From Centrapalus pauciflorus (lineage: Eukaryota > Streptophyta > Magnoliopsida > Asterales > Asteraceae): a stretch of 64,000 nucleotides of DNA. The stretch is taken from positions 841,001-905,000 of the forward strand of contig JAANYP010003258.1 in NCBI GenBank assembly GCA_020465985.1, in the 5' to 3' direction. Each line of letters starts with the position of its first letter. Within the stretch, counting starts at the first letter, position 1. A model generated the notes under the pieces. That model was not told where the DNA came from, made no database searches, and worked only from the letters and a program-made list of their open reading frames with translations. Positions 49,020 through 61,200 of the stretch are shown here, one piece after another. The position numbers and the translations under genes were made by a program.

Positions 49020-49118
49020 GACCATGTTTGTTTATCTCTTAATGGAATCATTAAAAGGTCATTTTACCTTTAAATGACTTTTTAATGATTCCATTAAGAA
49101 CTAAACAAACAACCCTTA
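49020..49118. mobile_element. 99-bp hairpin MITE (PIF/Harbinger-like)
   Basis: The arms ATGTTTGTTTATCTCTTAAT and, reverse-complemented, TTGTTTGTTTAGTTCTTAAT continue into GGAATCATTAAAA, so almost the whole element folds into one hairpin. TAA flanks it at 49017-49019 and 49119-49121. It sits about 350 bp past the ARF6 stop codon. Confidence 0.8.
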
Positions 49119-49121
49119 AGA

Positions 49122-50689
49122 TTGTGTCAGCCAGAGCCCAGTCCAGTCCAAAAAGTGAGCTCGAACAAGTTATGTATTGCCACGCGTTGTGATGGGAAAA
49201 GCCTTTAATAATTAACGATTTAAGTGATATATGTTATTGTAAATTTTTAATGGGATATAATAGCTATTTAGATAGAAATCTTAATAATATTTATTGGAAA
49301 TTAAAGGACTGATAATAAAGAACATAATGCTGCATTATCTCTCTGAATAGAAATATTATTTATGTAGTTATTTTAATCGAAGTAACTTTTTGCATACTGT
49401 TTTAATTGTTGATCGTGATTTCGTGTTAAATGGTTAACAAAAAAAAAATTAGCATGATAATATTTTTGAAGTTGTTAATACTAATGTTTTATTCAGTTGT
49501 ACATTTAATAAATTTAATTATTTATTATTTATATTAATTCTTTAACACGCACTTGAAAAGATATTATTCCATTTTAACGTTCTAAATTTTGTTTCTAAAA
49601 ACACTTAATTACATAAAAATAGAAAATATAAGTTGATTTTTATGTCAAATAATAAATTATGTTTTGTCCTAAAAGTGTAAATGCATTTTTTAAAAAATAG
49701 CTATGTTTATAGTAAATGCCACCAAGCAATGTTACTTAAATTGTCACTAATAACTAATTTTTTATAGTATATATCTCATAAGAATAAAACTTAGTTCATT
49801 ATTTAAATGAAAATTAATAAAAAAATTACTAAAGTACAAACTAAATTTTTATACAATTGATCTTTTCAGATATGAAAATTGTAAAGTACGTTTCTAAAAC
49901 ATGGTAAAGTTTAAAAAAGTGTTGTTTGCTTAATTTAAAAGTTTATCTAATGTAAGATTAGTAGAAATTTAAATATTTAAAACATAATTATCGGAGACTT
50001 ATAATTTAAAAAGAATTTGTTAATTAACAATGATTTATTAATCAACCAAACTAAGGAAGCCTTACAATCATTTTTTCTAAAATTTATGTTGAGGTTGGAT
50101 AATCAAAACAATATTTTTTGTACAATGTTAAAATTCAAATTTAGTTTGCTTACTAATTTATAAATACCCGGTCTTAATCAAATGTTTATAACAACAATTT
50201 ATTGATAAAACTATATCTTTATTAACAGTTATTTACAATTCAAAAACTTTTAATTTGTTCGAAAAAAATGACATTAGTCAATTCTTTTAATAAAAAAAAA
50301 TACTAGTAAATTTTTCTAAATAAAATGTTAACAACAAATAAAAACTATAAATATAATATAAAAACTTATTAGAGGATATTATTATTGTTTTGATAAAACT
50401 AATAATGGGTTATATGTTTATTAAAAGTGAAAGAAATAGATAATTATCAAAATCTCAAAAGGATAAAGATAAAGTCATAAAATAAATTAGAAGATATATC
50501 AGTAAAAAATGAAAGACAAAATCTTATGAAATTTAAAAAGAAAAACTCATGATAATTTACAATGGACAGGGTCTTAATTTTTGCTAGGTAGAGTATCTCA
50601 TTTTAAATATTAATAAAACATCAAGATGCTTATTTTATTAATATCTTGTTTTAGATAATAGTTAAAAACTTAATTTAAAAAAGTCATAT
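49122..50689. other. AT-rich intergenic region
   Basis: About 1.57 kb of very AT-rich sequence, with no ORF or repeat boundary recognised. Confidence 0.6.
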
Positions 50690-50698
50690 TTTAAATAT

Positions 50699-51185
50699 GG
50701 GATAATTACGCAAAAAACCTAAAACTTGTCAGTTTTTTTTTATTAAAACCTCAAACCATTTTTCGTTGCATAGAAAACCCTGAACTAACTAAAAATCAGT
50801 AAATCAATGTTTTATCAATGGATAACCGGTTGAAACCAGTTATTAATCCTACGTAAAATAAATTTTAATTGTTGAAACTGATTGTCAAGTATTACACATC
50901 ATTTAAACGTCCGTTGATAATTTTTAATTGAAATTTTTTAACGGAAAACGGAGGTTTAAATGATGTGTGATACTTGGCAATCGGTTTCAACAATTAAAAT
51001 TTATTCCACGTAGATTATTTACCGGTCCACGTAGGATTAATAACTGGTTTCAACCGGTTACTCGTTGATAAAACCTTGATTTACTAGATTTTTAGTTAGT
51101 TCGGAGTTTTCTATGCAACGAAAAATGGTTTAGGGTTTAGTTAACAAAAAGCCGATAAGTTGAGGGTTGTTTGCACAATTATCCC
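50699..51185. mobile_element. 487-bp foldback Mutator-like MITE
   Basis: The two halves are inverted copies of each other: GGGATAATTACGCAAAAAACC at the left and, reverse-complemented, GGGATAATTGTGCAAACAACC at the right. The arms continue through TTTTTCGTTGCATAGAAAAC and AACCGGTTGAAACCAGTTAT nearly to the centre. A perfect 9-bp duplication TTTAAATAT lies at 50690-50698 and 51186-51194, diagnostic of the Mutator superfamily. There is no coding capacity. Confidence 0.93.
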
Positions 51186-51194
51186 TTTAAATAT

Positions 51195-52876
51195 GAAGGG
51201 CTAATTTTAAATCTTATTTAAATATTAAGATGCTCACTTTAGTAATTCTTCTTTTAAATACTAATTAAAAACTCATTTTAGCAATCCCTAAAATATTAAT
51301 TAAAAATCAAAGTTACAATCCATTAGAGTTTGTCAAGTGAAACCATGTGATAATAATACCTTAATGAGCCTAGCTTGAGCTTCTAATAGTTAGCCTTGAG
51401 TTATTTTCAAACTTTTTGATGTAATCAAGAACTACAAACGAGTCGAGCTTTTTATTGAGCAACTTGAGCTATATGATATCGAGTCGAGCTTTACTCAAAT
51501 GATATTAGATATAACGTTTATAAATATATTCGAGCTTTTCGAGTCGATTCAAGTCCTTCTCAAGTGAAGCTACAATGCATCTTGAAAACAACTTGATTCA
51601 ACTCCTGTACTACCCTCCCTAATCTAAGACGATTCTTCGTTCAAGTAAGTATTTGATAATTTTTTTAATGGTATCATTAATAAGTAATTTAAAAATAAAA
51701 TGGTATTTTACTGATTTCATTACCACTACTGTACAGTTGTTAGCTCGCCTTCGACATTGTTATTTAGACCAGTGTTCAGTCCATGTGAATTGAAATATCA
51801 AGATGTAAAAAGTCAATATATCAATAGAGATCGTGGTAGAATAATATTTCATAGATAATATACCATGGCGTATAACATATTTTACGACTTAATAATACAT
51901 TGAATTGATGAAATTTTAATTTTATTAAACATAGGACATTAAAACTTATTATTATCATATCTACTTGATAACACAGTAAACAATAAATGCATCATTTATG
52001 TGGAGAGAGATAAACCTGAGAAATGACAAAATGGTGGAAAAATTAAAATTAAAATTCATGTGTAGGTTTTTTATGGGTTGTCTAAAATGCACATCTTTTC
52101 TGCTTAAATTTTATTAATCATACACATTCATTAAGAGGGGATGTGAAATTAGTAACACTAAATCATACATATACAGATTATCTTATACTATTAAGTATCA
52201 ATCGTTCCGATTTTATTTCTTTAAAAATTATATTATCATTTCATTTTATTTATTGTTTAGAAAACACAACATTAGTTTGATTGGCTATTAATACATTATA
52301 ATTACTATCTAATCTAAATTGACATAAGTGTTTGGATTTACGTTTGAAAAAAATGTTGTAACATTTTAGAAACTAATAAGCAGATAATAGTTGTAACAAA
52401 AAGTGTTGTCAGAAATTTAATGTTTGGTTTAGTTTCCACTGTTATCATTACAAATATTACAAACAAAATATTACTTGTACGGGTCGAGTTCGGACTTCAT
52501 CGCTCATCCCGTCATTCGTAAGTTTATTCACTGTGAATATTTGAAGTTAAGAACAAGAACGGTGGACTAGGAAATCGAACTCGTCGTTGATGTTTCGATG
52601 TGCTTAATTACATTTGGTTGATTTGGTGTTGACGAAATCGATTAGTTCATGCCGATATGGAGAAAGAAAAGATATCGAAGTTTTGGATGTTTTCGCTCAA
52701 ATCCAGTCGTTGTCTCTTTTATGAATTTCTGATAGGTGCAAAAGGATGGAGTTTGCTTGAATTTTCGAAGTCCTTTTTGACTCTTGTCATTGTTTGTAAA
52801 AAGAAGACCTTAAAAAATTGTTATAATATGAAGCAAATTAAGTTTATATTGATTATACTTTATGACAAATTCATTA
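51195..52876. other. AT-rich intergenic region
   Basis: No gene. A segment at 51340-51560 rich in GAGTCGAGCTT-type motifs resembles the hAT MITE interior at 30.7 kb and is probably a decayed relative. The ORF at 52657-52947 runs into the MULE terminus and is not a plausible gene. Confidence 0.5.
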
Positions 52877-53099
52877 TTATTGTAAGGGTTTTTCTTACTA
52901 CACCATCTCTATTTTCTCACCACACCATATCTATTTTGACCTATTAATATTTTTTCATTTTCAATGTAAAATTCAGACTTTTTGAAGACAAAAACTGAAT
53001 AAACAACCCTCAAAATGTCATTCCCCATATGAAATTTCAAAGTCAAATATCATTTCCTAAAAACTGAAAAATTACATTCCCCATAAGAAAATACTACAA

Positions 53100-53205
53100 C
53101 CCTTAACAAATTACATTCCAAACAGAAATACCCATGTATTAAAATCCAAACAGAAATACCCATATATTAAAATCCAAACAGAAATATTACAACCCATAAA
53201 CAACA
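53100..53205. repeat. Short tandem repeat inside the MULE
   Basis: The 27-29-bp unit AAACAGAAATACCCATRTATTAAAATCC occurs twice with a partial third copy (53134-53190). It is non-coding and lies in the left subterminal region. Confidence 0.75.
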
Positions 53206-53679
53206 CTCAAATATCAGAAATTTTACAACCCATAAATTACAATTTCATTAACTAAACAACAGTCAAATATTCTTAGAAAATTTACAGTAAATTTTCAACC
53301 ACTCTCCGATTAAAATTCCGGCGACTCCGACAACAATTCTGGCGACGACGACAGACCATCCGGCAACAACCTAACAGTAAATTGGAGGTATCAAAATCAA
53401 ACACCACTTTATAGAAATCAAATACAAAATTTTTTTATTTAAATCCAAATTTTTTTAGTATAAATAAATCTCCTCCCAAAAAATGATTCTCTCACCAAAG
53501 ATTTAAGATATTACATGTATGTATGTATAATGAAAGAGATAATTTTTGGCTTTGACCAAAGATTTTCGATTTTACACAGATCTAGCTAGGTTTCTTACAA
53601 AGAAGAAGAATAAAAAACAAAACAAAGAATGTTATTTGGTTTTTAGACTTACCAAGAAATATGAAGGGTCGCCGGTCGA

Positions 53680-53925
53680 TGAGGCGGTGGCGGTGACGGT
53701 GGCGGAGGCGTGGTCTCCACCTCGAGAACGTCACAGAGAGAGAGGACGTGCGGTGGTGGCGGTCGTTGTGTGGCGGTGGCGATGGCTTCGAGCGAGAGAG
53801 ACAGCGGCGGTGGCTGAGAGCGAGAGAGAGAGAGAGAGAGAGAGAGCGGCGGTGGCTGAGAGCGAGAGAGAAAGTGGCGGTGGCGATGGCGATAGCGGTG
53901 GCGGTGAGCGAGAGAGAGAGATGTG
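53680..53925. repeat. GC-rich GGCGGTGGC / GAGAGA simple-sequence block
   Basis: Imprecise repeats of GGCGGTGGCTGAGAGCGAGA and runs of GAGAGA. Both strands have long simple-sequence ORFs that do not resemble a family. The block directly abuts the truncated start of the transposase homology, so it may mark the deletion junction. Confidence 0.75.
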
Positions 53926-56042
53926 GCGTTAATGAATGCATGTGAAGAAGTTTTTCCACAAAGTAATCACTTACTTTGTAGATGGCATATATTCAATGAT
54001 GTAACAAAACATTGTCGGCCGCGTATCAGTTCACAGAAGACTTGGGGTTGCTTCCATGCAAAATGGACAGATCTAGTTCGATCTCCAACACACACTGCAT
54101 ACATGCAAAATTATGCAGATCTACAGAAAATATTGTCCAAGCATCCAGGTATCATTCATAACATTGAAAAATATGCTAACAAATAATACTCTTTAATTAT
54201 TACTAATGTGTTTGACTTTCATCTTTTTTGTGTTTTAGATGTTTTTGGTTATCTTCAAAGTGTTTGGCTGGAAAAGTATGCTGAAAGATTTGTGTCTTTG
54301 TGGACCGATAGACATACCACATTTGGAAATTCAACAACAAATAGAGTTAAAAGTCAGCACGCCAAACTAAAAAAATATCTAGAGTCGGGGAGATCTGATT
54401 TGGACAAGTTCATACTTGTTATTGAAAAAATTATAATATCACAAGAGTCTGCTATTAAAGAAAGTCTTCAAAGGTGCGAAATTATCCGCAAGCCAAAGTT
54501 TAACATACCGCTACTTCAACATCTGCAAGGGGTTGTTTCATTTGATGGTATGGAAAAAATTCTAGAAGAGCTTCATCGTTCAAAGGGACTAGCGCTAACT
54601 AAGGATAATTGTGGTTGCCAATTACGGACAGCATTTGGATTACCTTGTGCTCATGAACTAGTGACGTATATCAGTACGGGTATGTTTAATTTAATCCACA
54701 AAAGTAAAACTGATATATGTATAATTTCTGTAAATTGAATGGTATTTTGTCTCATTTTATTATAGGTTTACCTGTTCCACTAGAATCTATTGATGCTTTT
54801 TGGAAGAAGCTTGATTTAACGCCTGCTATATCTGTGGAATACGGTGACCTCGGTTGTGATCACGAGATTCAAAGGTTCAAAGAAAAATATAACAGTCAAC
54901 AGGATCATGGCAAATTTAGTCTTCTAAGGAAACTAAAGGGGATACTGGATCCATCAAAAATGTTGACTGGTGAACCTTCAGTGAAGAAGAGTACCCGTGG
55001 GCGCCCAAAGATTAAGCGTGCTAACATGCCAAATCATGTTCCTCACAGACATAGTTGTGCAAACGCATCAAATTTGTCGGACCTGAATGTGGAGCCAGCA
55101 CGACATAGCTCATATGTGGTTGATCTAAATCGGGAACCACCGTCTGAGATAGACCTGAATGAAGAACCACCTTCTCAGGAACAAACACTAGAGGTACCAT
55201 TTAATATTTTTACAATCTTTTAGACATTGGATTGAGATTAATTTACATGATAAATGTTAGGAATTGGGACCTTCAATGTCGTATGGATTTATATACCGAT
55301 CCTCCAATACAAAATGAATATTATTATCAGCATCCCACAATCCAGGTACAATGTTAAAAATTTATTATTATTTATTCTATTGATTTGGTGAATAACGAGA
55401 CAAATAATTATCTTTTATTTTATATAGGTACCTATAGGCTATAAGCATCCATTGTTACGAGAAATTCCATCATTTTTTCAATCATACGTCATCAACATTG
55501 AAGACGTCAATGGAGACGGAAACTGTGGATTTCGATCAGTAGCTGTTGCTATGGGTCGACATCAAAATGAATGGCCTACAATTCGTTATGAACTATTACA
55601 GGAGCTGCATGACAATAAAAAAGAATATATAAGCATTTATGGTTGCGACTACAAACGTTTGGAAGACTCTTTAAATTTCTTCGGTTCAAGCTTTGCTCCA
55701 GCTAGGCATTGGATGAGGATGCCTGACACCGGTCTCTTGATATCAAATAAGTACAACTGCATTTTTTATTATTTAACAAAGGAACGTTGCTTGACTTATT
55801 TTCCATTGAGATCGAAACCAAAGCATCCTGAACTAAATCAATCAATCGCAATCGCATTTGTATGTAACAACCATTTTGTGAAGGTTGATTTAGAAAAAGA
55901 ACACCCAATGCCAGGTGTTTCCGGGTATTCAAAAAGAAAATGGAAAAAAGTAAGTGAATGGGAAGAAATGTATAGAGATAGATTATTTGCTTACGATGAA
56001 GTCCACAGAAATGTTGATCTTAATGTTATACCATTGGAATGA
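53926..56042 (+). pseudogene. FAR1/MULE transposase C-terminal half fused to an OTU cysteine protease domain
   Basis: Probable exons: about 53926-54148, 54239-54679, 54766-55193, 55261-55345, 55428-56042. Homology starts abruptly at ALMNACEEVFPQ, followed by HLLCRWHIFNDV of the MULE transposase core. The first two catalytic aspartates are missing, and the usual glutamate position after the SPT motif reads HTAY. A SWIM zinc finger follows (CGCQLRTAFGLPCAH), then a low-complexity DLN-repeat linker (LNVEPARHS, LNREPPSEIDLNEEPP). The last exon encodes an OTU-type domain with an apparently complete active site (GDGNCGFRSVA and NHFVKVDL). The frame into 55261 does not fit the upstream exon by one base, suggesting a lesion or another splice site. 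The transposase is dead; whether the OTU part is expressed is unknown. Confidence 0.82.
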
Positions 56043-56693
56043 TAATATTCTTTTTTTTATATTTTGGGAACTTGATGTATTGAAACAATGTTTGTCGTTT
56101 ATTAATTAAATTTGTCCTAAATTTGTTTAATGTATTTTTAAAATTAATTACTATGTAAAATGAAAAACTAATTTAACTACTTCCTATGTACAAATAAACA
56201 AGTTTTTAAATTTTTAAAATTTTTTTTTCTTAAACATGTCAAAGAAGTCGTTTTTGGTTTTTTGTAATATGTTTTAAATGTTTTCAATTCACAAATATAG
56301 AAATAATCACTCTCAGTTTCAAGTCAACTCAATAAACTTTTTTTAATGATTATGTAAACATTTTAATTATAACACAATTTTTTTTTAAATAAAACAAATA
56401 TATAATATGTCATATTTCTTTTTATACAATTTAAATTATTTATGTTATCAGATTCAATAAATTTTATTTAATTTTATGGTTTTAAATAGATTATTAAATA
56501 TAAACAAACTATTAAATATCTTACTACTAAATAAAAATATTGAAATAAAAAAAAACTATGAAAACTTAAAAAGATTATTAAAGAAAATGTCACATCAATA
56601 TAAATTAAGGTGTGAAGTCACATGTCTTGTCAATGTCAACTATAGTTGACCTACATATTAGATGTGGTGTACCAAGTACAACCCTTATTGTAA

Positions 56694-58283
56694 TTTTGAG
56701 GAAATTTCAAAAACCGACGTATTAGATATCATTGCATCCATAAAATAATGATAATGATAATGACAAGCCCCGAGAGGGTAGCCTAGTCATAGCAAAGCAT
56801 CATTGAGTCATTGTACAGCTATTCGTTTTTCTTGAATGAGCTTGAAAATTTGGAGATATTAATTAAATATATTAAATGTTGAATCATTAAATATTTGAAA
56901 TAAAGTGGTGTATGAACCTTTTGAGTGTTGGAATTATGAAGTCGTGATAATTAATTATTACAAATATTTATTTATTATATATTTAAAGCCTAATACTAGT
57001 AAAGTAAAAAACCAATAGCTGCTCGAATTAATGGGATACATATATCATGAGGTTCCAATTGATTTTATTTTATGAAAAAACAAAGTTAAATATCATGTTT
57101 ATGAATGATAGTAATATCTATTTGTGATAAATGATGGAGTTGAGATCTTATTTACAAGTCATATATGATTGTTCTACAAATCTACTGTCAGGGGCGGCTT
57201 TTAGGGTGTGCGTAAGGCTCGACCACATAAGGTCTCTCATTTTCATAGGGCCTCACGGTCATAATAAAGATATAAATTTAGATCAATATAAAAAAATTTA
57301 TTTGACATGAGTACGTTGTGCATCGCTGCAGTAAAATGGAATTCATGTCAAATTCAGTTTGATTCGTATTATTTATTTTAAGCTCTCACTAATAAGTTTT
57401 TTTTTTTTGTTATTCATGACCTCCATTTTACGTGTTAAAATTGAGTCTTAAAATGATCAATCTACTATTTAAAATATTTAAGAGATTATGTTGTAATTAC
57501 AAAATACAAGGTCTTCGAAATCCATGAAAGGAATCTATCTACCGTCATTAGTTAACCTCTCATGATACTCTATAGATATTGTATGAGAGTCGTGTTTGAA
57601 CTCAAAAGAAACAAAAATCTCATTCAACACACTTTGTCCCACAAAAATAAATAAATAAATAAAAAGGACTTTGTTCGTTTGTTTATAAGGGCCCTACATT
57701 GGTCAAAAAAGCCTTATTTTATAAAAAGGAGTTTTTCACGCACCTAGTAAACTAATTTTCTCTTTTAACTCCCCTTTAACGTCACTCATTAGTTCATAGT
57801 GTTAAAACAAAAATAACTAAAAAGAAATTAAAAGAAAGTTGTAAAAGGGACAAGGGTAATGATTTTTCACGATTTTATTCTAAAAACGTGAGGTGAGGTG
57901 AGGTGAGGTGGGGAGTCAAAGTGTAATGTAGGCGGTCAACAAAGACATTTTTTTTCTCTTTCTTGAAAGTACAACCCACATGCTTCCCATTCGCATCCCC
58001 ATCAGTTTGACCATACCTGAACCGAAAGGGACCATTCTAATTACCACCCTACACCCCACCCCCACCCCCACCCCCATAATAATTTTTTTAATAAATAAAA
58101 ATTATTGGGGTGCCACCAACTGCTGCCAACAATGACTCCAATTTTAAAATCTCACTTTAAAAAAACAAGAAATTATGCATGGAATGGATCATGAAACCCA
58201 AACGAAGATATTATGCAGAAAACGTAAGTCAAATTAATCAACACCACAAGCCAAACCAAATTCTAGTCTACTGACTAATTGTT
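56694..58283. other. Intergenic region with simple repeats
   Basis: No gene. About 57190-57560 resembles the repeat at 29217-29640 (GGGGCGGCTTTTAGGGTGTGC start, RGGGYCTCA motifs). (GAGGT)n occurs at about 57892-57912 and CCCCA repeats at about 58049-58075. The sequence next to 58284 would be the remorin 3' UTR. Confidence 0.5.
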
Positions 58284-61200
58284 TCATGACCAACCACAAC
58301 AGCTGTTGGGTGACGAAGGCGGAATACGGCCAGTTTGTCGAATATACTCCGCCTGTGCTGCCGCCCGAGCGGCATGTCTAGTCTTCTGGGCTTCTGCTGC
58401 TGCCCTTTTCGCCTCTGATTTCTGCCTTGCTATTTCAATCTTTTTCAACATCTTTGCTCGTGCATTGACCCTCTTTCGTTCAACTTCAGCCTAACATACG
58501 TTTTATTTGGTGACAAGAGTCAGAAAATCTATTTAAAAAAGGCGGAACAAGATATACAAATCGATTATGGTATTTTTTTTGGTAGGGAGGTTGAGGAGCA
58601 ACAATTATTTTATTTATGATTAATAACTTTAGTAACTACTACCAAATATGGAGGATGATTGTATCAACTTATCCTCTTCCTCTTATCGATGATGAATATT
58701 CGACTAATCTTCCTTACAATCTAAAAGACAACATACGTCTTTTAAGCAATAAAATTGAAATAGGGGATGGAGTTAACCTTAACTATTAATGAACATAAGT
58801 TCCAATAAAAAAGCTCATCTTGTAAGATGCATAAGATAGAACACTAATCGTCCACAGCCTAATCGTCAACTTGCTACATTAAAACTAGGAAAAAGCAATT
58901 AAGGTTGCTCCTTTATGACTGAAAGTTTTAGGTTCAAGCAATAAGAAGTTTATGCAGAAAAACCCTTTTGAAACCAAAATGTCTTGGGTCGATCAGCTCA
59001 CCTTACGTTATCTTGTTGACATGGTCTTTTCTTAGGACTATTATATTAGATGTAAGTTTGATGATGAAACATCACATGCTAAAATTACCTCTATTCTTTT
59101 CATTTCGGCTTCAAGTTTCGCTTTCTGCTGACTCTCCCATGCTTGAATTTTGATCTCTTCACGTATGAATCTGTACATATAATTTATTATAAATGAAGAA
59201 CACTAGTAAAGAAGGTTAGTTCAGAGAGATGGCTTACGCCTTACGGATTAAAGAAATACCTTGCATTGTGCTTAGATTTTTCAGCATCTTCCCATGCAGC
59301 AGCCCTTTTCTCAAATTCAATCCTCAATGATTCCTCTGCCAATGTGTTGGTTTCAACAGCCAATACATTCTTTTCTATATCTTCTTTGCTGGCCCAGGCA
59401 GCAATGTTCATCTTACCGAGTTGGACTCCAAGTTGTAATATCTCCTTTCGAGTTCTAAGTTTTACTTCTTGCTCTGTCAACTCTTTTGGACTCCGGGAGT
59501 CATCATTGGTGTTGTGTTCTACAGGTGTGGATGTCAGTGCACCTCTCCGAGGTGTAGATGGGATTGAGGAATTCGGACTACGAAGAGGGGTTGTAGCTCC
59601 AACAGGTGTCGATGTCATTGAAGGCTCTTGACTTGGAATTGGTGTCATTTCTGTTCCCATGTCTCTCATTGAAACGGATCTTACTTCATGACAACCTACA
59701 TTCATACTCAGGATTAAATACGCACTGAAGTTACTTCTTTGTGACTATAAGGTCACAAAGCCATAAACACATACTCTTCACACAAATCAACAGAATGGCC
59801 AACGATTTGAGTCCTATAATAGTAACCCTCACAAAGCAGGGGTTGGAACTATACCTCGAAATAAACATTTGCGGTGTTAACAATTTAGAAGTAAAAATTT
59901 GCTATTGTGGACCACCTGAAAAGATAATTTATTATGGTAGTGCATGTCCTAATCAAAATTTCTAGATATGCCACTGTCACAAACTCGGGTGGGACAAGTG
60001 GTGAACAAAGGATTTTCATAGTATGGTTCACAAATAGTTATACAACTATGTGCCTTTATTTCAAATTTCACATATTACACAAAAAAGATCATACAAATTA
60101 AAGAACTATATATATTCAAAATGTTTGTGCGGTCGAGGGAGCACACCGGAGCCTATGCTATAGTCAAAACAACTAACAAATATGCAAGAATCAACATCAA
60201 GAAAGGCATAATTTACCTGCTTTATCCTCATTTGAACTATGTCGGTATGATGACTCCATGGTATCGACTTCTTTCAAATCATTACTCTTGGGACATGTAT
60301 CGTTTGACTCGCTCCCTCCACTTGAGTGACCTGAAACAGGGTGGTGTTGTGGTGCAGAAGGGGCAAATGAAAACTTCTCTGTTTGTAACGCAGGTTGGCA
60401 AAAATCAACCCGTTTAACTGAACTAACACACTCAGAAGAACCTCTAATCCCATTTACCATCACTACCCGATTTGCTCGATTTTGTGTTGTGTTCTTCAGA
60501 TTATGATTCTGCATATTTTGCCTATTGATTATCCATTTTTCGGCGTCGTTCCATTTCGAAGACATAGGTCTCAACAGGGATCTAGATATAGGGTTATGTG
60601 TCGATCTCTCGCCTTTATGAAACTCAAAGCTAGAAGAACTAGCATTGCTATCATAATCAAGATTCTCATCTTCTAATGATCTCAATGGATGGACTGAACT
60701 CGAATTACTGCAATCCATCTTTTGATGGTGTGTTTTCACACGACTCTCTTTCATATGATCCTTCGTCTGCCCAAGACCCTGATCAACTTGAGTGCCATCG
60801 AATGTCACTGAGGAAATCCCCGCACTAGAAACTGCAATTTAGGTCCACAATACAGTTCAATACTTTACTAACACACACCAATGTGATGGTTCTTCACATT
60901 CACTTTATAATTGAAAACACAAAAACATCAAAAAAGTAAGAATATGCACGCACAAAAGCACATCATTGGCTTAAAAATGCTTTACCTAAAAGGTAAATTC
61001 ATTTGAATTCAAAATTGGTTCAAAATCTCTCCAAGAAAAAGAGCCCCCCAATTTGTCACGCATAACTTGAGATATAGAAATTTCAACAATAATAACCACA
61101 ATCAGATAATCATTTTAAATCGCATGCCCAAACACCCATTAGAGCATTCCCTTCAACTTACACCCTCATTTTTGGCAGTAGAAATTTTAGGTGTTGTTTA

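Larger units (their letters stand above)
52886..56684 (+). mobile_element. Mutator-like element with OTU domain (OTU-MULE), degenerate
   Basis: A perfect 9-bp duplication TTATTGTAA lies at 52877-52885 and 56685-56693. The terminal inverted repeats are GGGTTTTTCTTACTACACCA at the left and, reverse-complemented, GGGTTGTACTTGGTACACCA at the right, with similarity continuing for several more bases. The 3799-bp body encodes a truncated FAR1/MULE transposase and a C-terminal OTU-type protease domain on the plus strand. The N-terminal transposase half is absent; its place is taken by non-coding sequence and a GC-rich GAGAGA/GGCGGTGGC repeat block at 53680-53925. Confidence 0.9.

Noticed and set aside
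53582..53959. Ser/His/Arg-rich ORF on the minus strand and GGD/RER-rich ORFs on the plus strand
   Set aside because: Products of the GAGAGA/GGCGGTGGC simple repeat. No recognisable domain, although a good donor site on the minus strand was noted.
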